The notes: generated by a model from the letters alone, not told the origin. A stretch of 64,000 bases of DNA from an uncultured Sphingomonas sp. (GCA_913775975.1 CAJYLQ010000002.1:1-64000); one strand, 5' to 3'. Positions 52,021-63,294 are shown, counted from the first letter of the stretch. Made by a program: numbers and translations.

Positions 52021-52063
52021 CAAATAAAATACCGCCGCCCCGGGCCTGTGCCGGGGCGGCGGT
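52021..52063 (-). terminator. Intrinsic terminator of the prolyl oligopeptidase gene
   Basis: On minus strand ACCGCCGCCCCGG-CACAGGC-CCGGGGCGGCGGT followed by ATTTTATTTG. Confidence 0.88.
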
Positions 52064-52071
52064 TCGATCGG

Positions 52072-54186
52072 TCACCGCGCGGGTGCCGGCCCCATCAGCT
52101 TCTGCGCGAAATAGGTCGTCTGGAGCGCGTCCAGCTTCGCCCGCTGCGCGATGTCGGCATCGCCCGAATGGCCGCCGGCCGTATCCTCGTAATAGAAATA
52201 CGGCATCCCGTATTCCTTCAGCCGCGCGGCGAACTTGCGCGCGTGCTGCGGGCCGACGCGGTCGTCCTTCGTCGTCGTCCAGATATAGGGTTCGGGATAT
52301 TTCACGCCCTTCTTCAGATTGGCGTAGGGCGAGATGCGCCGCAGGAAGGCGGCCTCGTCCGGCTTGGTGATCGAGCCGTACTCGTCCTCCCACGATGCGC
52401 CCGCCGCGATCTGCTGATAGCGGACCATGTCGAGCAGCGGCACGCCGATCGACACCGCGTTCCACAGATCGGGCTGCTGCGTCATCTCGACGCCCATCAG
52501 CAGCCCGCCATTGGAGCCGCCATAGATACCCAGCTTCTGCGCGCTCGTGATCTTCCGCCGGAACAGGTCGCGCGCGACAGAGGCGAAATCGTCATAAATG
52601 ATCTGCCGCTTCGTCTTGCGGCCGGCATCGTGCCACGCCGGCCCGAACTCGCCGCCGCCACGGATGTTGGCGAGGACGAACGCACCGCCATTCTCCAGCC
52701 ACAGCTTGCCCGTCGCGCCCAGATAGGTCGGCAGGCGCGAAATCTCGAACCCGCCATAGGCGGTCATGATCGTCGGCGTGCTGCCGTCGAGCGGCCGGTC
52801 GCGGCGATGGACGAGGAAATACGGGATCTTCGTCCCATCGGTCGAGGTCGCCTCGAACTGTTCGACCACCTGCCCCGTCGCGTCGAACCGGGCGGGCAGC
52901 GTCTTCACCACCTTCGGCGCGGCGGTGGAGGCGGCGTCCAGCACCTCAAGCCGCGTCGGCGTGATGAAACCGGTGACGGTCATGTAGGCGGTGTTGCTGC
53001 GATCGGTCGTGCTGGCGAAGCCAACCGCCATATTGTCCGGCACCGCCACGTCGCGCTTGCCAAAGCCGTCAGCGGTCGGCGAGAAGACGGATACCCGTCC
53101 GCGCACATTGTCGGTGTACGACACCAGCACCCGGTCCTTCGTCACCGCGACGCTCTGCACCGCCTGACGCGGTGTCGGCCTGAACAGCAATCGGGGCGCG
53201 GGCCGACCGGCCTCGACCTCCGCGACCGGGGCCCAGGCGATCGCGCCGGCGGGAACGTCACCCCACGGATCGCTCGTCTGGAAGATCACGCGGCCGTCGA
53301 CCATGCCGACCGGCTGCGCGCGCGGCGGGATCGGCAGCTTCTTCACGCCCTGCGGCGTCCACACCAGCGTATCGCCGCCGAAGAAGGTCTGCCGCCGCCC
53401 GATCAGCACGACGCGATGGCCCTCGGCATCGGTCAGCACCCGCGCATAGCTGCCCAGCTGGTCGGTCGGCTCCCCGCGATAGATTTCGGTCGCGGCCGAC
53501 AGCGGCTGGCCGCGCTTCACCATCTTCACGACGAAGGGATAGCTGGAGTTGGTCATCGTCCCCGCCCCCCAGTCGCGGCTGACCAGCAGCGTATCGCGAT
53601 CCAGCCAGGCCGCGCCCTGCTTGCTCTTGGGCAGGGCGAACCCGCCCTCCACGAACTGCCCGGTCTTTAGGTCGAACTCGCGCATCGATTCGGCGTCCTC
53701 GCCGCCCTCGGACAGCTGGACGAGGCAGAAGCGCTCCTCGGGCGGCAGGCAGGTGGTGCCGTGCCACACCCACTGCTTGCCCTCCGCCTTGCCCAGCGCA
53801 TCCACGTCGAGCGCGACGGTCCATTTCGGGTTGGCGGTCGCGTAGTCCGCCTCGGTCGTCCAGCGCCACAGGCCGCGCGGATGATCCGCATCGCGCCAGA
53901 AATTATAGATGCGGCCGAACGTCTGCTCGGGCATCGGGATGCGATCCGTGGCGGAGGCGATCGCCAGCGCCTGCTGATAGAAGGTGGCGTAGCGCGGATC
54001 GTTCTGCAGGCGCGGCAGCGTCTTCGCGTTCTCCGCCTCCACCCAGGCGAGCGGCTTGGCGCCGTCCTTGTCCTCCAGCCAGATATAGGGATCGTCGGTC
54101 ATCGGAGCGGTCTGGGCCATCGCGGAGCCGCTCGCAAGCAGCGCCGCCGCCACCGTCATCATCCACCCTCGCGTCGCGCGCATCAT
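52072..54186 (-). CDS. Prolyl oligopeptidase family serine peptidase (S9)
   Basis: Signal peptide; DPYIWLEDKDGAKPLAWVEAENAKT; GIYGGSNGGLLMGVEMTQQPDLW; TTKDDRVGPQHARKFAARL; DTAGGHSG. Confidence 0.95.
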   Translation of the reverse strand: MMRATRGWMMTVAAALLASGSAMAQTAPMTDDPYIWLEDKDGAKPLAWVEAENAKTLPRLQNDPRYATFYQQALAIASATDRIPMPEQTFGRIYNFWRDADHPRGLWRWTTEADYATANPKWTVALDVDALGKAEGKQWVWHGTTCLPPEERFCLVQLSEGGEDAESMREFDLKTGQFVEGGFALPKSKQGAAWLDRDTLLVSRDWGAGTMTNSSYPFVVKMVKRGQPLSAATEIYRGEPTDQLGSYARVLTDAEGHRVVLIGRRQTFFGGDTLVWTPQGVKKLPIPPRAQPVGMVDGRVIFQTSDPWGDVPAGAIAWAPVAEVEAGRPAPRLLFRPTPRQAVQSVAVTKDRVLVSYTDNVRGRVSVFSPTADGFGKRDVAVPDNMAVGFASTTDRSNTAYMTVTGFITPTRLEVLDAASTAAPKVVKTLPARFDATGQVVEQFEATSTDGTKIPYFLVHRRDRPLDGSTPTIMTAYGGFEISRLPTYLGATGKLWLENGGAFVLANIRGGGEFGPAWHDAGRKTKRQIIYDDFASVARDLFRRKITSAQKLGIYGGSNGGLLMGVEMTQQPDLWNAVSIGVPLLDMVRYQQIAAGASWEDEYGSITKPDEAAFLRRISPYANLKKGVKYPEPYIWTTTKDDRVGPQHARKFAARLKEYGMPYFYYEDTAGGHSGDADIAQRAKLDALQTTYFAQKLMGPAPAR

Positions 54187-54302
54187 GATATCTCCTGTCA
54201 TGCGCCGCAGTTGTAGGCGCCGGCTTGGGACGATCAAGCGCCGTTTGCGAACATCCCGCCATCCATCGGAGCCACCGCCGCGCCAGGGCGTTAGCAGCCC
54301 CC

Positions 54303-55697
54303 ATGACCGATGGCCTCCCCCGCCCCCGCCGCCTCTATGCGATCGGCGCCATCTCCGCCGGCACCGCGCTCGTCGTGGTCGACGGCGCGATCGCCACCGT
54401 CGCGCTGCCCACCATCGCGCGGGACCTGAACGTGCCGGACAGCGCGGCCGTCGCGGTGGTGACGGTGTACCAGCTGGTCCTCGTCATGACGTTGCTGCCC
54501 TTTTCGGGGCTGGGCGACCGGATCGGGCTGAAGCGGCTGTATCAGGGCGGGCAGCTGGTGTTCACGGTGGCGACGGTCCTGTGCTTCTTCGCGCACAGCC
54601 TGCCCTTCCTGCTGATCGTGCGCGGGGTGCAGGCGCTGGGCGCCGCCGCCGCGCTCAGCGTATCTTCCGCGCTGCTCCGCTCGATCTATCCGGCGAAGCA
54701 ACTGGGGCGCGGGCTGGGCATCAATTCCGTCGTCGTGTCCAGCTCCGCGGCGATCGCGCCGACGCTGGGCGGGGTGGTGCTGGGCTTCGGCAATTGGCCG
54801 TGGGTCTTCGCCAGCGCGGTGCCCTTCGCGATCGTCAGCCTGTTGCTGGGGCGCTCGCTGCCGGACGTGCCCGCGCAGAGCGGGCGGTTCGACGTGCAGG
54901 GCGCGGTGATGTGCGCGGCGATGTTCGGCCTCGTCATCGGCGGCCTGGAAAGCGCGGTGCATGGCGACAGCCCGGTGGTGTCCGCCGCGATCGTGCTGGT
55001 CGGCGCGGCGATCGGCGTCATCTACGTCCGGCGGGAACGAGGAGAGGTCGCACCGATCTTGCCCGTCGATCTGGTCGCGCGGCCGGTGCTGGCGTTGTCG
55101 ACGATCGGCGCCTTCACCGCCTTCGTCGCGACGATGACCGTGTTGCTGTCGCTGCCGTTCCGCCTGCAGGCCAGCTACGGCCTGTCGCCGCAACAGGTCG
55201 GCGCGGCGATCGCGCCGTGGCCGCTGACGACGATGTTCGTCGCCCCCGTCGCGGGCTGGCTGTCGGATCGCTATCCGGCGGGGCTGCTGGGCGGGATCGG
55301 CATGGCCGTCGCGATCGCCGGCCTCAGCTGTCTGGCGCTGCTGCCCGCCGATGCGACCTATATCGACATCGCGTGGCGCATGGCGCTGACGGGTGCGGGC
55401 TTCGGCATGTTCCTGTCGCCCAACGCCCGCCTCATCATCGGCTCCGCCCCGCGCGAGCGGGCGGCGGCGGCGGGCGGCCTGATCTCCACGACGCGGATGA
55501 CCGGGCAGACGATCGGCGCGACGCTCGTCGCGGCATTGCTCGCGCTGGGCTGGGGCGGCGGCGCGACCCCGGCGCTGGTCGCGGCGGGGCTGGCGCTGGT
55601 CGCGGGCATCTGCAGCCTCGCCCGCCTGAACCCCGCGATCCGCAATCCCCCGCGCGAGGAGGCGGCGGACGCGCAGCCGGGCGCGCAGGTTCGGTGA
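54303..55697 (+). CDS. MFS transporter (DHA2-like drug efflux)
   Basis: LVVVDGAIATVALPTIARDLNVPDSAAVAVVTVYQLVLVMTLLPFSGLGDRIGLKRLYQGG; multiple TM segments. Confidence 0.92.
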   Translation: MTDGLPRPRRLYAIGAISAGTALVVVDGAIATVALPTIARDLNVPDSAAVAVVTVYQLVLVMTLLPFSGLGDRIGLKRLYQGGQLVFTVATVLCFFAHSLPFLLIVRGVQALGAAAALSVSSALLRSIYPAKQLGRGLGINSVVVSSSAAIAPTLGGVVLGFGNWPWVFASAVPFAIVSLLLGRSLPDVPAQSGRFDVQGAVMCAAMFGLVIGGLESAVHGDSPVVSAAIVLVGAAIGVIYVRRERGEVAPILPVDLVARPVLALSTIGAFTAFVATMTVLLSLPFRLQASYGLSPQQVGAAIAPWPLTTMFVAPVAGWLSDRYPAGLLGGIGMAVAIAGLSCLALLPADATYIDIAWRMALTGAGFGMFLSPNARLIIGSAPRERAAAAGGLISTTRMTGQTIGATLVAALLALGWGGGATPALVAAGLALVAGICSLARLNPAIRNPPREEAADAQPGAQVR

Positions 55698-55746
55698 GCG
55701 CCCATCGAGGCGCGCAAGTCCGCGCGCCTCGATCAGCCCTTGGCGA

Positions 55747-57483
55747 TCAGAACACCGCCCGTGCCGTCTTCTCCCCCATCATCGCCTGCCGCACCAGCGG
55801 GATGGGCGGCCCGCCAAAGCTCAGGAAGCGGTCGTGGAACGCCTTCCACCCCGCCCGGCCGCCATGGCCGGCGGTCCAGTCGGCGCGCAGGCGGCGGATC
55901 ATCAGCTTGCCCATCGCATAGTTCAGATAGGCCGGGTCATAGGTTCCACGCGACGCCTGCTGCCGGGCATTGCCCTCGTCCTGGAAGCATTGCTCCACGA
56001 ACATCCGGCGCGACTGGTCCTGCGTCATCCCGCCCGTGTGCAGCCCGATCGCCGACAGGAAGCGGCAGTCGCGCAGCAGCGCGTTGGACAGCTGGCCGAT
56101 ATGCACCTCCGGGTCGCCATTCCCCAGGCCGGCTTCCCACATCATCTCCTCGGCATAATGCGCCCAGCCCTCGGCAAAGGCGTATCCGACGAAGATCCGC
56201 CCGAACAGCGAAGGCGACCGGTTGGCGTGCAGGAACTGGACGAAATGCCCCGGCATCACCTCATGGACGGAGGTGAAGAGCAGATTGTCCTTGCCGACGA
56301 TGAAGGCGTCGCGCGTCGCCTGGTCCCAGGCGGGGTCGGGCGGCGCGATATAGTAGATGGACGGTATGTTCTTCTCGAACGGCCCCGGCGGATCGATATA
56401 GGCGGCGTTCTGCCGCATATAGGGCGGCGCCTCCTCGACCAGCGCCTTCTCCGTGCCGGGAATGGTGACGAGATCCTTGTCGACCACGAACTGGCGCAGC
56501 ATCGGGATCTGCCGCCGCGCCTCCGCCACCGGGCCACCGACGGGCTTGTCGGCGTTCATCTTCGCGACGCAGGCGGGCACCGTGGCTCCCGGCGCATATT
56601 GCGCGCAAGCGGAGACCAGCGCCGCACGGTTGCGTGCCAGATCGGCGCGGCCCACCGCCTCCAGCTGCGCGACCGGCGTCGCGACGCCCTCCGTCGCCAG
56701 CAGCATCCGCTGGAAGCGCGGCAGGCCCAGCGCGAAGGCGGTGTTGGCCGTCTTGCGCTGTGCCTCCATCCAGCCGCCCAGCGACCGCATCGCCGCCGAC
56801 GCACTGGCCGCCGCCGCCTTCAGGTCGCGCTGAACGTCGGCGTCCTTCACCTCGGCGAAGGCGCGCACCGCGTCATTCTCGTAATAGTCGGCCAGGCCGT
56901 TGAACCCCGCCGCGCCGAAATCGGCGAAGCTGAGCGGCATCGGCGTCTTCAAATTGGCGCGGATGTTCGCCGCCGCCGCCGGCACGCCCCGCAGGAAGCG
57001 CGTCAGCGCGCGGGCACGCACGGCGGGCTCGGCATAGTCGCGCGCGACATAGACGTTGGGGTCCAGCCCGTTGCCGATGTACCATTGCGGGTTGGTGTGC
57101 GGCTGGTCCGCATCGTCCAGCCAGAACAATCGCCCTTCCGCGACCTTTACCAGATAGTCCCGCTCGAACCGCTCGTCGGGGGCTAGGCCCTTCAGCGCGC
57201 GGGCGCCGGCGATCGACCGGCGATAGAAATCGCCCAGCCGCCTCAGTCCCGCCGGGCTCCAGTCCTGGATGCGCCCGTCGAAATCGTGGCGGCCCTGATA
57301 GACGGCGAAGCCCGGATCGAGCGCGAACAGCTCCTCGACAAACGCATCGCGAAAGCCGGTCCAGCGCGTCGCGGGGCGCGTCGCCTGCGCGGCCGCGCCC
57401 GCCGACGGTGCGGCCGGAACCGGCGCCGCCGCCCCCGCCAGCATCAGCCCCGTGGCCGCCATCGCCGTCAGCGCTCGCCGCAT
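55747..57483 (-). CDS. DUF885 family peptidase-like protein
   Basis: Signal peptide; LFTSVHEVMPGHFVQFLHANRSPS; FAEGWAHYAEEMMWEAGLG; YAMGKLMIRRLRADW. Confidence 0.93.
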   Translation of the reverse strand: MRRALTAMAATGLMLAGAAAPVPAAPSAGAAAQATRPATRWTGFRDAFVEELFALDPGFAVYQGRHDFDGRIQDWSPAGLRRLGDFYRRSIAGARALKGLAPDERFERDYLVKVAEGRLFWLDDADQPHTNPQWYIGNGLDPNVYVARDYAEPAVRARALTRFLRGVPAAAANIRANLKTPMPLSFADFGAAGFNGLADYYENDAVRAFAEVKDADVQRDLKAAAASASAAMRSLGGWMEAQRKTANTAFALGLPRFQRMLLATEGVATPVAQLEAVGRADLARNRAALVSACAQYAPGATVPACVAKMNADKPVGGPVAEARRQIPMLRQFVVDKDLVTIPGTEKALVEEAPPYMRQNAAYIDPPGPFEKNIPSIYYIAPPDPAWDQATRDAFIVGKDNLLFTSVHEVMPGHFVQFLHANRSPSLFGRIFVGYAFAEGWAHYAEEMMWEAGLGNGDPEVHIGQLSNALLRDCRFLSAIGLHTGGMTQDQSRRMFVEQCFQDEGNARQQASRGTYDPAYLNYAMGKLMIRRLRADWTAGHGGRAGWKAFHDRFLSFGGPPIPLVRQAMMGEKTARAVF

Positions 57484-57613
57484 AGTCCGTATCCCCTCAT
57501 ACGATTCGTTCGTCGCCCGCCAGCTTGGCACGGCACCGCACCATAGGCCAGCCGCGCGGGAACGGCGCCGCACCGGCAGCCGTTGAGCCGCCAGCATCGG
57601 ACAGGAGAGCACC

Positions 57614-58441
57614 ATGCCTTACGTAAAGACCCGCGACGGCACCGACATCTACGTCAAGGACTGGGGCAGCGGACGGCCGGTGGTGCTGATCCATGGCTGG
57701 CCGCTCAATGCCGACAGCTGGGACGTGCAGGCGATGGCGCTGGCCGATGCCGGCTTCCGCGCGATCGCCTATGACCGGCGCGGGTTCGGCCGGTCGGGCC
57801 AGCCGTGGTCGGGATACGACTATGACACGCTGGCGGACGATCTGGCCGACGTGCTGGCGGCGACGGGCGCCGATAGCGACGTCTCGCTGATCGGCTTCTC
57901 GATGGGCGGCGGCGAGGTCGCGCGGTACATGAGCCGGCATGGCGGCAAGGGCGTCGCGGCGGCCGGGCTTATCTCGTCGGTCGTGCCCTATATGCTGAAG
58001 ACGGACGACAATCCCCACGGCACGCCGCAATCGACCTTCGACCAGATCGGCGACGGCATCCAGGCGGACCGGGCCAAGTTCTTCCGCCACACCTTCACGC
58101 CGCAATTCTACGGCGTCGGCTTCATCTCGCACCCGGTCAGCGACGACGTGCTCGACTGGTCGACCGGCCTCGCAATGCAGGCGGGGCTGAAGCCGACCCT
58201 GGCCTGCGCGCAGGCGTTCAGCCACACCGATTTCCGCCCCGATCTGGCGGCGTTCCGCGTGCCGACGCTGATCGTGCACGGCACCGGCGACGAGACGGTG
58301 CCGATCGACGCCTCCGCACGCGCGGCGGCGGCGGGGATCACGAACAGCCAGCTGGTCGAATATGACGGCGCGCCGCACGGGCTGAACGTCACCCATTCGG
58401 ACCGGCTTACGCAGGACCTGCTGACCTTCCTCGGCCGCTGA
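57614..58441 (+). CDS. Alpha/beta hydrolase (non-heme chloroperoxidase-like)
   Basis: MPYVKTRDGTDIYVKDWGSGRPVVLIHGWPLNADSWD; YDRRGFGRSGQPWSGYDYDTLADDL; GFSMGGGEVARYMSRHG. Confidence 0.94.
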   Translation: MPYVKTRDGTDIYVKDWGSGRPVVLIHGWPLNADSWDVQAMALADAGFRAIAYDRRGFGRSGQPWSGYDYDTLADDLADVLAATGADSDVSLIGFSMGGGEVARYMSRHGGKGVAAAGLISSVVPYMLKTDDNPHGTPQSTFDQIGDGIQADRAKFFRHTFTPQFYGVGFISHPVSDDVLDWSTGLAMQAGLKPTLACAQAFSHTDFRPDLAAFRVPTLIVHGTGDETVPIDASARAAAAGITNSQLVEYDGAPHGLNVTHSDRLTQDLLTFLGR

Positions 58442-58450
58442 TCCGTCGGT

Positions 58451-58482
58451 CACCCCGGCGGCGTATCTGCGCCGCCGGGGTG
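58451..58482. terminator. Perfect 13 bp hairpin between convergent hydrolase and ftsB
   Basis: CACCCCGGCGGCG-TATCTG-CGCCGCCGGGGTG; no clear U tract. Confidence 0.65.
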
Positions 58483-58487
58483 TAGCA

Positions 58488-58804
58488 TCATTTCAGGGGA
58501 ACGATCACCTCGTCGGGATGCGTGACGTTCAGTTCCTTGCGGACCATCTCGTCGACCATGTCCGGGTTGGCATGGTCGGGATCGAGCAGCGCCACGCGAT
58601 TGCGCAGCACCTCCCGCCGCTTGTCGAGCGCGGCATAGACCTGTTCGCGCCGGGCCAGCTGGCGCTTATAGTCACCCAGCGCCAGCAGCCCGTTCGGCCC
58701 CAGAAAGGCGTAGACGCCGAAAAAGCCCATCACCGTCACCACCAGCGCCGGCAGCGCGGCGCGGCGCAACGTGTTGCGCAGGACGGAGGGTTTCCGGCGT
58801 GCCA

Positions 58805-58805
<1 letters not shown>
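58488..58805 (-). CDS. ftsB: FtsB/DivIC septum formation initiator family protein
   Basis: Short TM plus coiled-coil GLLALGDYKRQLARREQVYAALDKRREVLRNRVALLDPDHANPDMVDEMVRKELNVTHPDEVIV; follows eno. Confidence 0.9.
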
Positions 58806-60181
<1,376 letters not shown>

Positions 60182-60222
60182 TTAAGACTGGTTGACGCCC
60201 CGAACAGCCGAGGATTGCCATC

Positions 60223-60744
60223 ATGGCCGACAATGATCTCAAGCCCTTGAACGAAGGCGATTTTAGCCCCTCCTCTGCCGATGCCGGCCTCACCCCGGCG
60301 ATGCCGCTGAAGGATCAGGGCGTTGATTTTCCATCCGAAACCGCCGGCAGCGCCTCTGCCGCCAGCCGCGCGGCGGACGTGAAGCAGACGCTGCGCGATG
60401 GCGCGGGAAAGGTCGGCCAGCAGGCCACCGACAAATTGCGCGCCTTCGCCGATGACGGAAAGTCGCGCGCGGGCTCGGCGCTCGACCAGCTGTCGCAGTT
60501 GCTGACCGACGCGGCCGGCCAGGTCGACGAAAAGATCGGCGCGCAATACGGCCAGTACGCCCGCTCCGCCGCCAGCCAGGTGTCCGGCCTGTCCGACACG
60601 ATCCGCAACAAGGATCTCGACGAGCTGCTAGAGGACGCACGCGGGCTGGTGAAGGCGAGCCCGGCCGTGGCCGTCGGCATCGCCGCCGCGCTCGGATTCG
60701 TCGTCGCGCGTCTCGTCCAGTCGGGCGTCGATGCGCAGGACTGA
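60223..60744 (+). CDS. YqjD/ElaB-like (DUF883-like) C-terminally membrane-anchored protein
   Basis: Helical Ala/Asp/Lys-rich region then KASPAVAVGIAAALGFVVARLVQSG. Confidence 0.65.
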   Translation: MADNDLKPLNEGDFSPSSADAGLTPAMPLKDQGVDFPSETAGSASAASRAADVKQTLRDGAGKVGQQATDKLRAFADDGKSRAGSALDQLSQLLTDAAGQVDEKIGAQYGQYARSAASQVSGLSDTIRNKDLDELLEDARGLVKASPAVAVGIAAALGFVVARLVQSGVDAQD

Positions 60745-60750
60745 CCGGGC

Positions 60751-61116
60751 ATGACATCATCGCCCGATCCCGTGGCACGTCTCGCCGATGCCGCCACACC
60801 GCCGGGCGTCGGCGCGTTGGTCGGTCGGCTGGTCGAGGACGGCCGCTCGCTCGTCACCGCGGAGATCAATCTTGCCAAGGCGAAGGTATCGGCCCGGGTC
60901 GGTGCCTTTCGTACCGCCGCGCTGCTGTTCGCGGTCGCGGGGGTGCTCGCCTTCGCGGGACTGATCGTGCTGCTGGTCGGGCTGATCCTGTCGCTGACGC
61001 CGGTGACGGGACCGTGGATCGCGACCGCGATCGTCGTCGGCGGCGTCTTCCTCGTCGCGCTGATCCTCGCCCTGATCGGCAAGGCCCGCCTGTCCACGCC
61101 GGAGCCGACCGCATGA
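60751..61116 (+). CDS. Phage holin family/YqjE-like (DUF1469-like) membrane protein
   Basis: LVEDGRSLVTAEINLAKAKVSARVGAFRTAALLFAVAGVLAFAGLIVLLVGLILSLTPVTGPWIATAIVVGGVFLVALILALIGKARL. Confidence 0.75.
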   Translation: MTSSPDPVARLADAATPPGVGALVGRLVEDGRSLVTAEINLAKAKVSARVGAFRTAALLFAVAGVLAFAGLIVLLVGLILSLTPVTGPWIATAIVVGGVFLVALILALIGKARLSTPEPTA

Positions 61117-61406
61117 GCGATCCTTCACTGAAAGTGGCGGCGGCCGAGGCGGAAGCGGCGGCGGCACGCGCCCGCCTCACCGCGACGGCCGGCGAATTGC
61201 AGGCGCGCCTGTCGCCCGCGCAGCTGGTCGACGACGCCCGGCGTGCCGGCCTGAACGCCGCGCAGGCGGGGGTCGAGCAGGTCCGTCGCAACCCGGCCGC
61301 CGCCGCCGGGATCGTTGCGGCGGCCGGCGTCATCCTCAACCGTCGCCGGCTGCTGGGCCTGTTCCGCAAGTCTTCCTCCCCCTCCCCCAAAGGACATCGA
61401 TCATGA
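61113..61406 (+). CDS. DUF3618-like protein
   Basis: RARLTATAGELQARLSPAQLVDDARRAG...RRNPAAAAGIVAAAGVILNRRRLLGLFRK; ATGA overlaps both neighbours. Confidence 0.65.
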   Translation: MSDPSLKVAAAEAEAAAARARLTATAGELQARLSPAQLVDDARRAGLNAAQAGVEQVRRNPAAAAGIVAAAGVILNRRRLLGLFRKSSSPSPKGHRS

Positions 61407-61846
61407 CCGCAACCGAACAGGCCACCGCGTCCGACACCCAGGCGGACCTGCGCGCCACGGCCGCCAGGACGCTGCACGATGCGAAGGACAAGGCGTCCGA
61501 CACGGTCCGCAAGACGGCCGCCGCGATCGACGCGAACCCGCTCGCCATCCTGGTCGGTGGCGTTGCGATCGGCGCGCTGGCGGGCGCGCTGATCCCCCGC
61601 TCGGCCCGTGAGAAGGAACTGCTCGCCCCGCTCGGCTCGCGTATCGGCGATGCCGCACGGCAGGCCGTCTCCGCCGCGCGAGAGGCGGGCAAGGCGGAGC
61701 TCAGCAACGCCGGCCTGACAACCGACGCCGCCCGCCAGCGCGGCAAGACGCTGCTGGATGACGTGGTGAAGGCGATCTCCACCGCCGGCAGCGCCGCGGC
61801 GGAAAAGGCCCGTACCTCGGTAAAGACCGCGTCCACCGACGCCTGA
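61403..61846 (+). CDS. Hypothetical membrane-associated protein (YqjD/YtxH-like)
   Basis: ARTLHDAKDKASDTVRKTAAAIDANPLAILVGGVAIGALAGALIPRSAREKELLAPLGSRIGDAARQAVSAAREAGK. Confidence 0.65.
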   Translation: MTATEQATASDTQADLRATAARTLHDAKDKASDTVRKTAAAIDANPLAILVGGVAIGALAGALIPRSAREKELLAPLGSRIGDAARQAVSAAREAGKAELSNAGLTTDAARQRGKTLLDDVVKAISTAGSAAAEKARTSVKTASTDA

Positions 61847-61943
61847 ACGATCATGACGCGGGTGCGCGGGGGCACGAACCTCTGCTGCACCCGCGAGCGT
61901 GCGTCATTGCGGTGCGGCGCGACGGGCTTTAAGGGTTTGCCCC

Positions 61944-62165
61944 ATGAGCAAGCTGCACCTCGTCTTCGGCGGCCGAGTCCGCGATCCCCAGACCCTCGAC
62001 TTCGTCGATCCCGACAAGCTGGAAGTGGTCGGCATCTTCCCGGATTATGCGGCGGCCGAGAAGGCATGGCGCGCTGCGGCGCAGCGGACGGTCGACGACG
62101 CCGAAATGCGCTTCGTCGTGGTGCACCTCCATCGCCTGCTGGAACCGACGCTTCCAACCGGTTGA
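61944..62165 (+). CDS. DUF4170 domain-containing protein
   Basis: MSKLHLVFGGRVRDPQTLDFVDPDKLEVVGIFPDYAAAEKAWRAAAQRTVDDAEMRFVVVHLHRLLEP. Confidence 0.85.
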   Translation: MSKLHLVFGGRVRDPQTLDFVDPDKLEVVGIFPDYAAAEKAWRAAAQRTVDDAEMRFVVVHLHRLLEPTLPTG

Positions 62166-62453
62166 CGAGCGCGCGGGCAGCGCGGCTGCGCGCGACGCCG
62201 ACGATCGGATGACTGTCTCCGGCCAAGGACTGTCTGTGTACGCGGACGTGCGAGACGCCGTCGGTTCGGCAAGTGCGAACATGGATTGGGCGTGCAGGTG
62301 AAGCATCCGAGCGCGGTGCTTCCCACGGGATAGTCCAAACGCACCGTCAGACGCTCGCATCATGGGGAGGTTGATCGCTTCCCAGCAGCCATGACGACAG
62401 CCCACGGGGCCATAGGCTAAACCCTCATGACAGCCCGATATCGAATGTGCTCT

Positions 62454-62475
62454 CCCCTCCCCTTCAGGGGAGGGG
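62454..62475. repeat. Perfect GC-rich palindrome in intergenic region
   Basis: CCCCTCCCCT-TC-AGGGGAGGGG. Confidence 0.85.
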
Positions 62476-62657
62476 CCGGGGGTGGGGCGTGTCCACAAGC
62501 GCCGTCGCTTCTTAGAAAAGCGGACACCCGCCCCATCCGAGAACAGAACCGCTACACTGGCCGCGCGCCGATGCGACAGGCGCCGCGCAGGCGCCCCACG
62601 CCATTTCATCCGCCACCGTCAGAAAAGCCAGCCCCCGCACCCGCGCGCCGGAACCGG

Positions 62658-63293
62658 TCAGGCCTGCCGATACCGCCACCGCAGCAACGGCCGCGCCAGA
62701 ACCAGCCCCACGACGAACCCGCCGACATGCGCGCCGATCGCGATGTTCATACCGCCCATCCCGGCAAAGCCCGTCAGCAACTGGATCGCGATCCACGCCG
62801 CCGCCAGCCACAGGACGTGCAAGATATGCCCCGACAGCGGCCCGAAGCCCTTCGGCCGACGCTCCGCGAACAGGATCGCATAAGCTCCGATCACCGCCGC
62901 GATCGCGCCGCTGGCGCCGATCATCGGCTGCGCGGAGGCCGGGTCCGTACCGTACTGCGCAGCCGCCGCCGCATAGGCGCCGAGGACATACAGCAGCGCC
63001 ATGCCGCCACCGCCCAGCGCCCGCTCGACGCGCGGACCGCAGAAGCACAGTACCACCAGGTTGAGCGCCAGATGCGCGAAACCGCCATGAATCAGCGTCG
63101 CGGTCAGCGGCGTCAGCGCGTTCGGGATGCCGGTCGGCGGCACGCCCAGCGCCGTTCCCGTCAGGCGCACCGGAACGAACCCGCCCGCCAGCGCCGCCCA
63201 TTCGACAAGACCCGTCACCACCAGCAATACAGACACGATCGCGGTGATCGCCGCGATCGTCGCCGTCACCGGGGCCGAACGAATCTCGTCCAC
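62658..63293 (-). CDS. Rhomboid family intramembrane serine protease
   Basis: IPNALTPLTATLIHGGFAHLALNLVVLCFCGPRVERALGGGGMALLYVLGAYAAAAAQ...MIGASGAIAAVIGAYAILF; NIAIGAHVGGFVVGLVLARPLL. Confidence 0.93.
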   Translation of the reverse strand: MDEIRSAPVTATIAAITAIVSVLLVVTGLVEWAALAGGFVPVRLTGTALGVPPTGIPNALTPLTATLIHGGFAHLALNLVVLCFCGPRVERALGGGGMALLYVLGAYAAAAAQYGTDPASAQPMIGASGAIAAVIGAYAILFAERRPKGFGPLSGHILHVLWLAAAWIAIQLLTGFAGMGGMNIAIGAHVGGFVVGLVLARPLLRWRYRQA

Positions 63294-63294
63294 G

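Noticed and set aside
60751-61116. Phage holin family name as evidence of prophage
   Set aside because: Only a family label; neighbours are small host membrane proteins and no phage structural or lysis genes are present
62482-62883. 133 aa plus-strand ORF in the 62 kb intergenic region
   Set aside because: Arg/Pro-rich random-looking translation that runs antisense into the rhomboid gene
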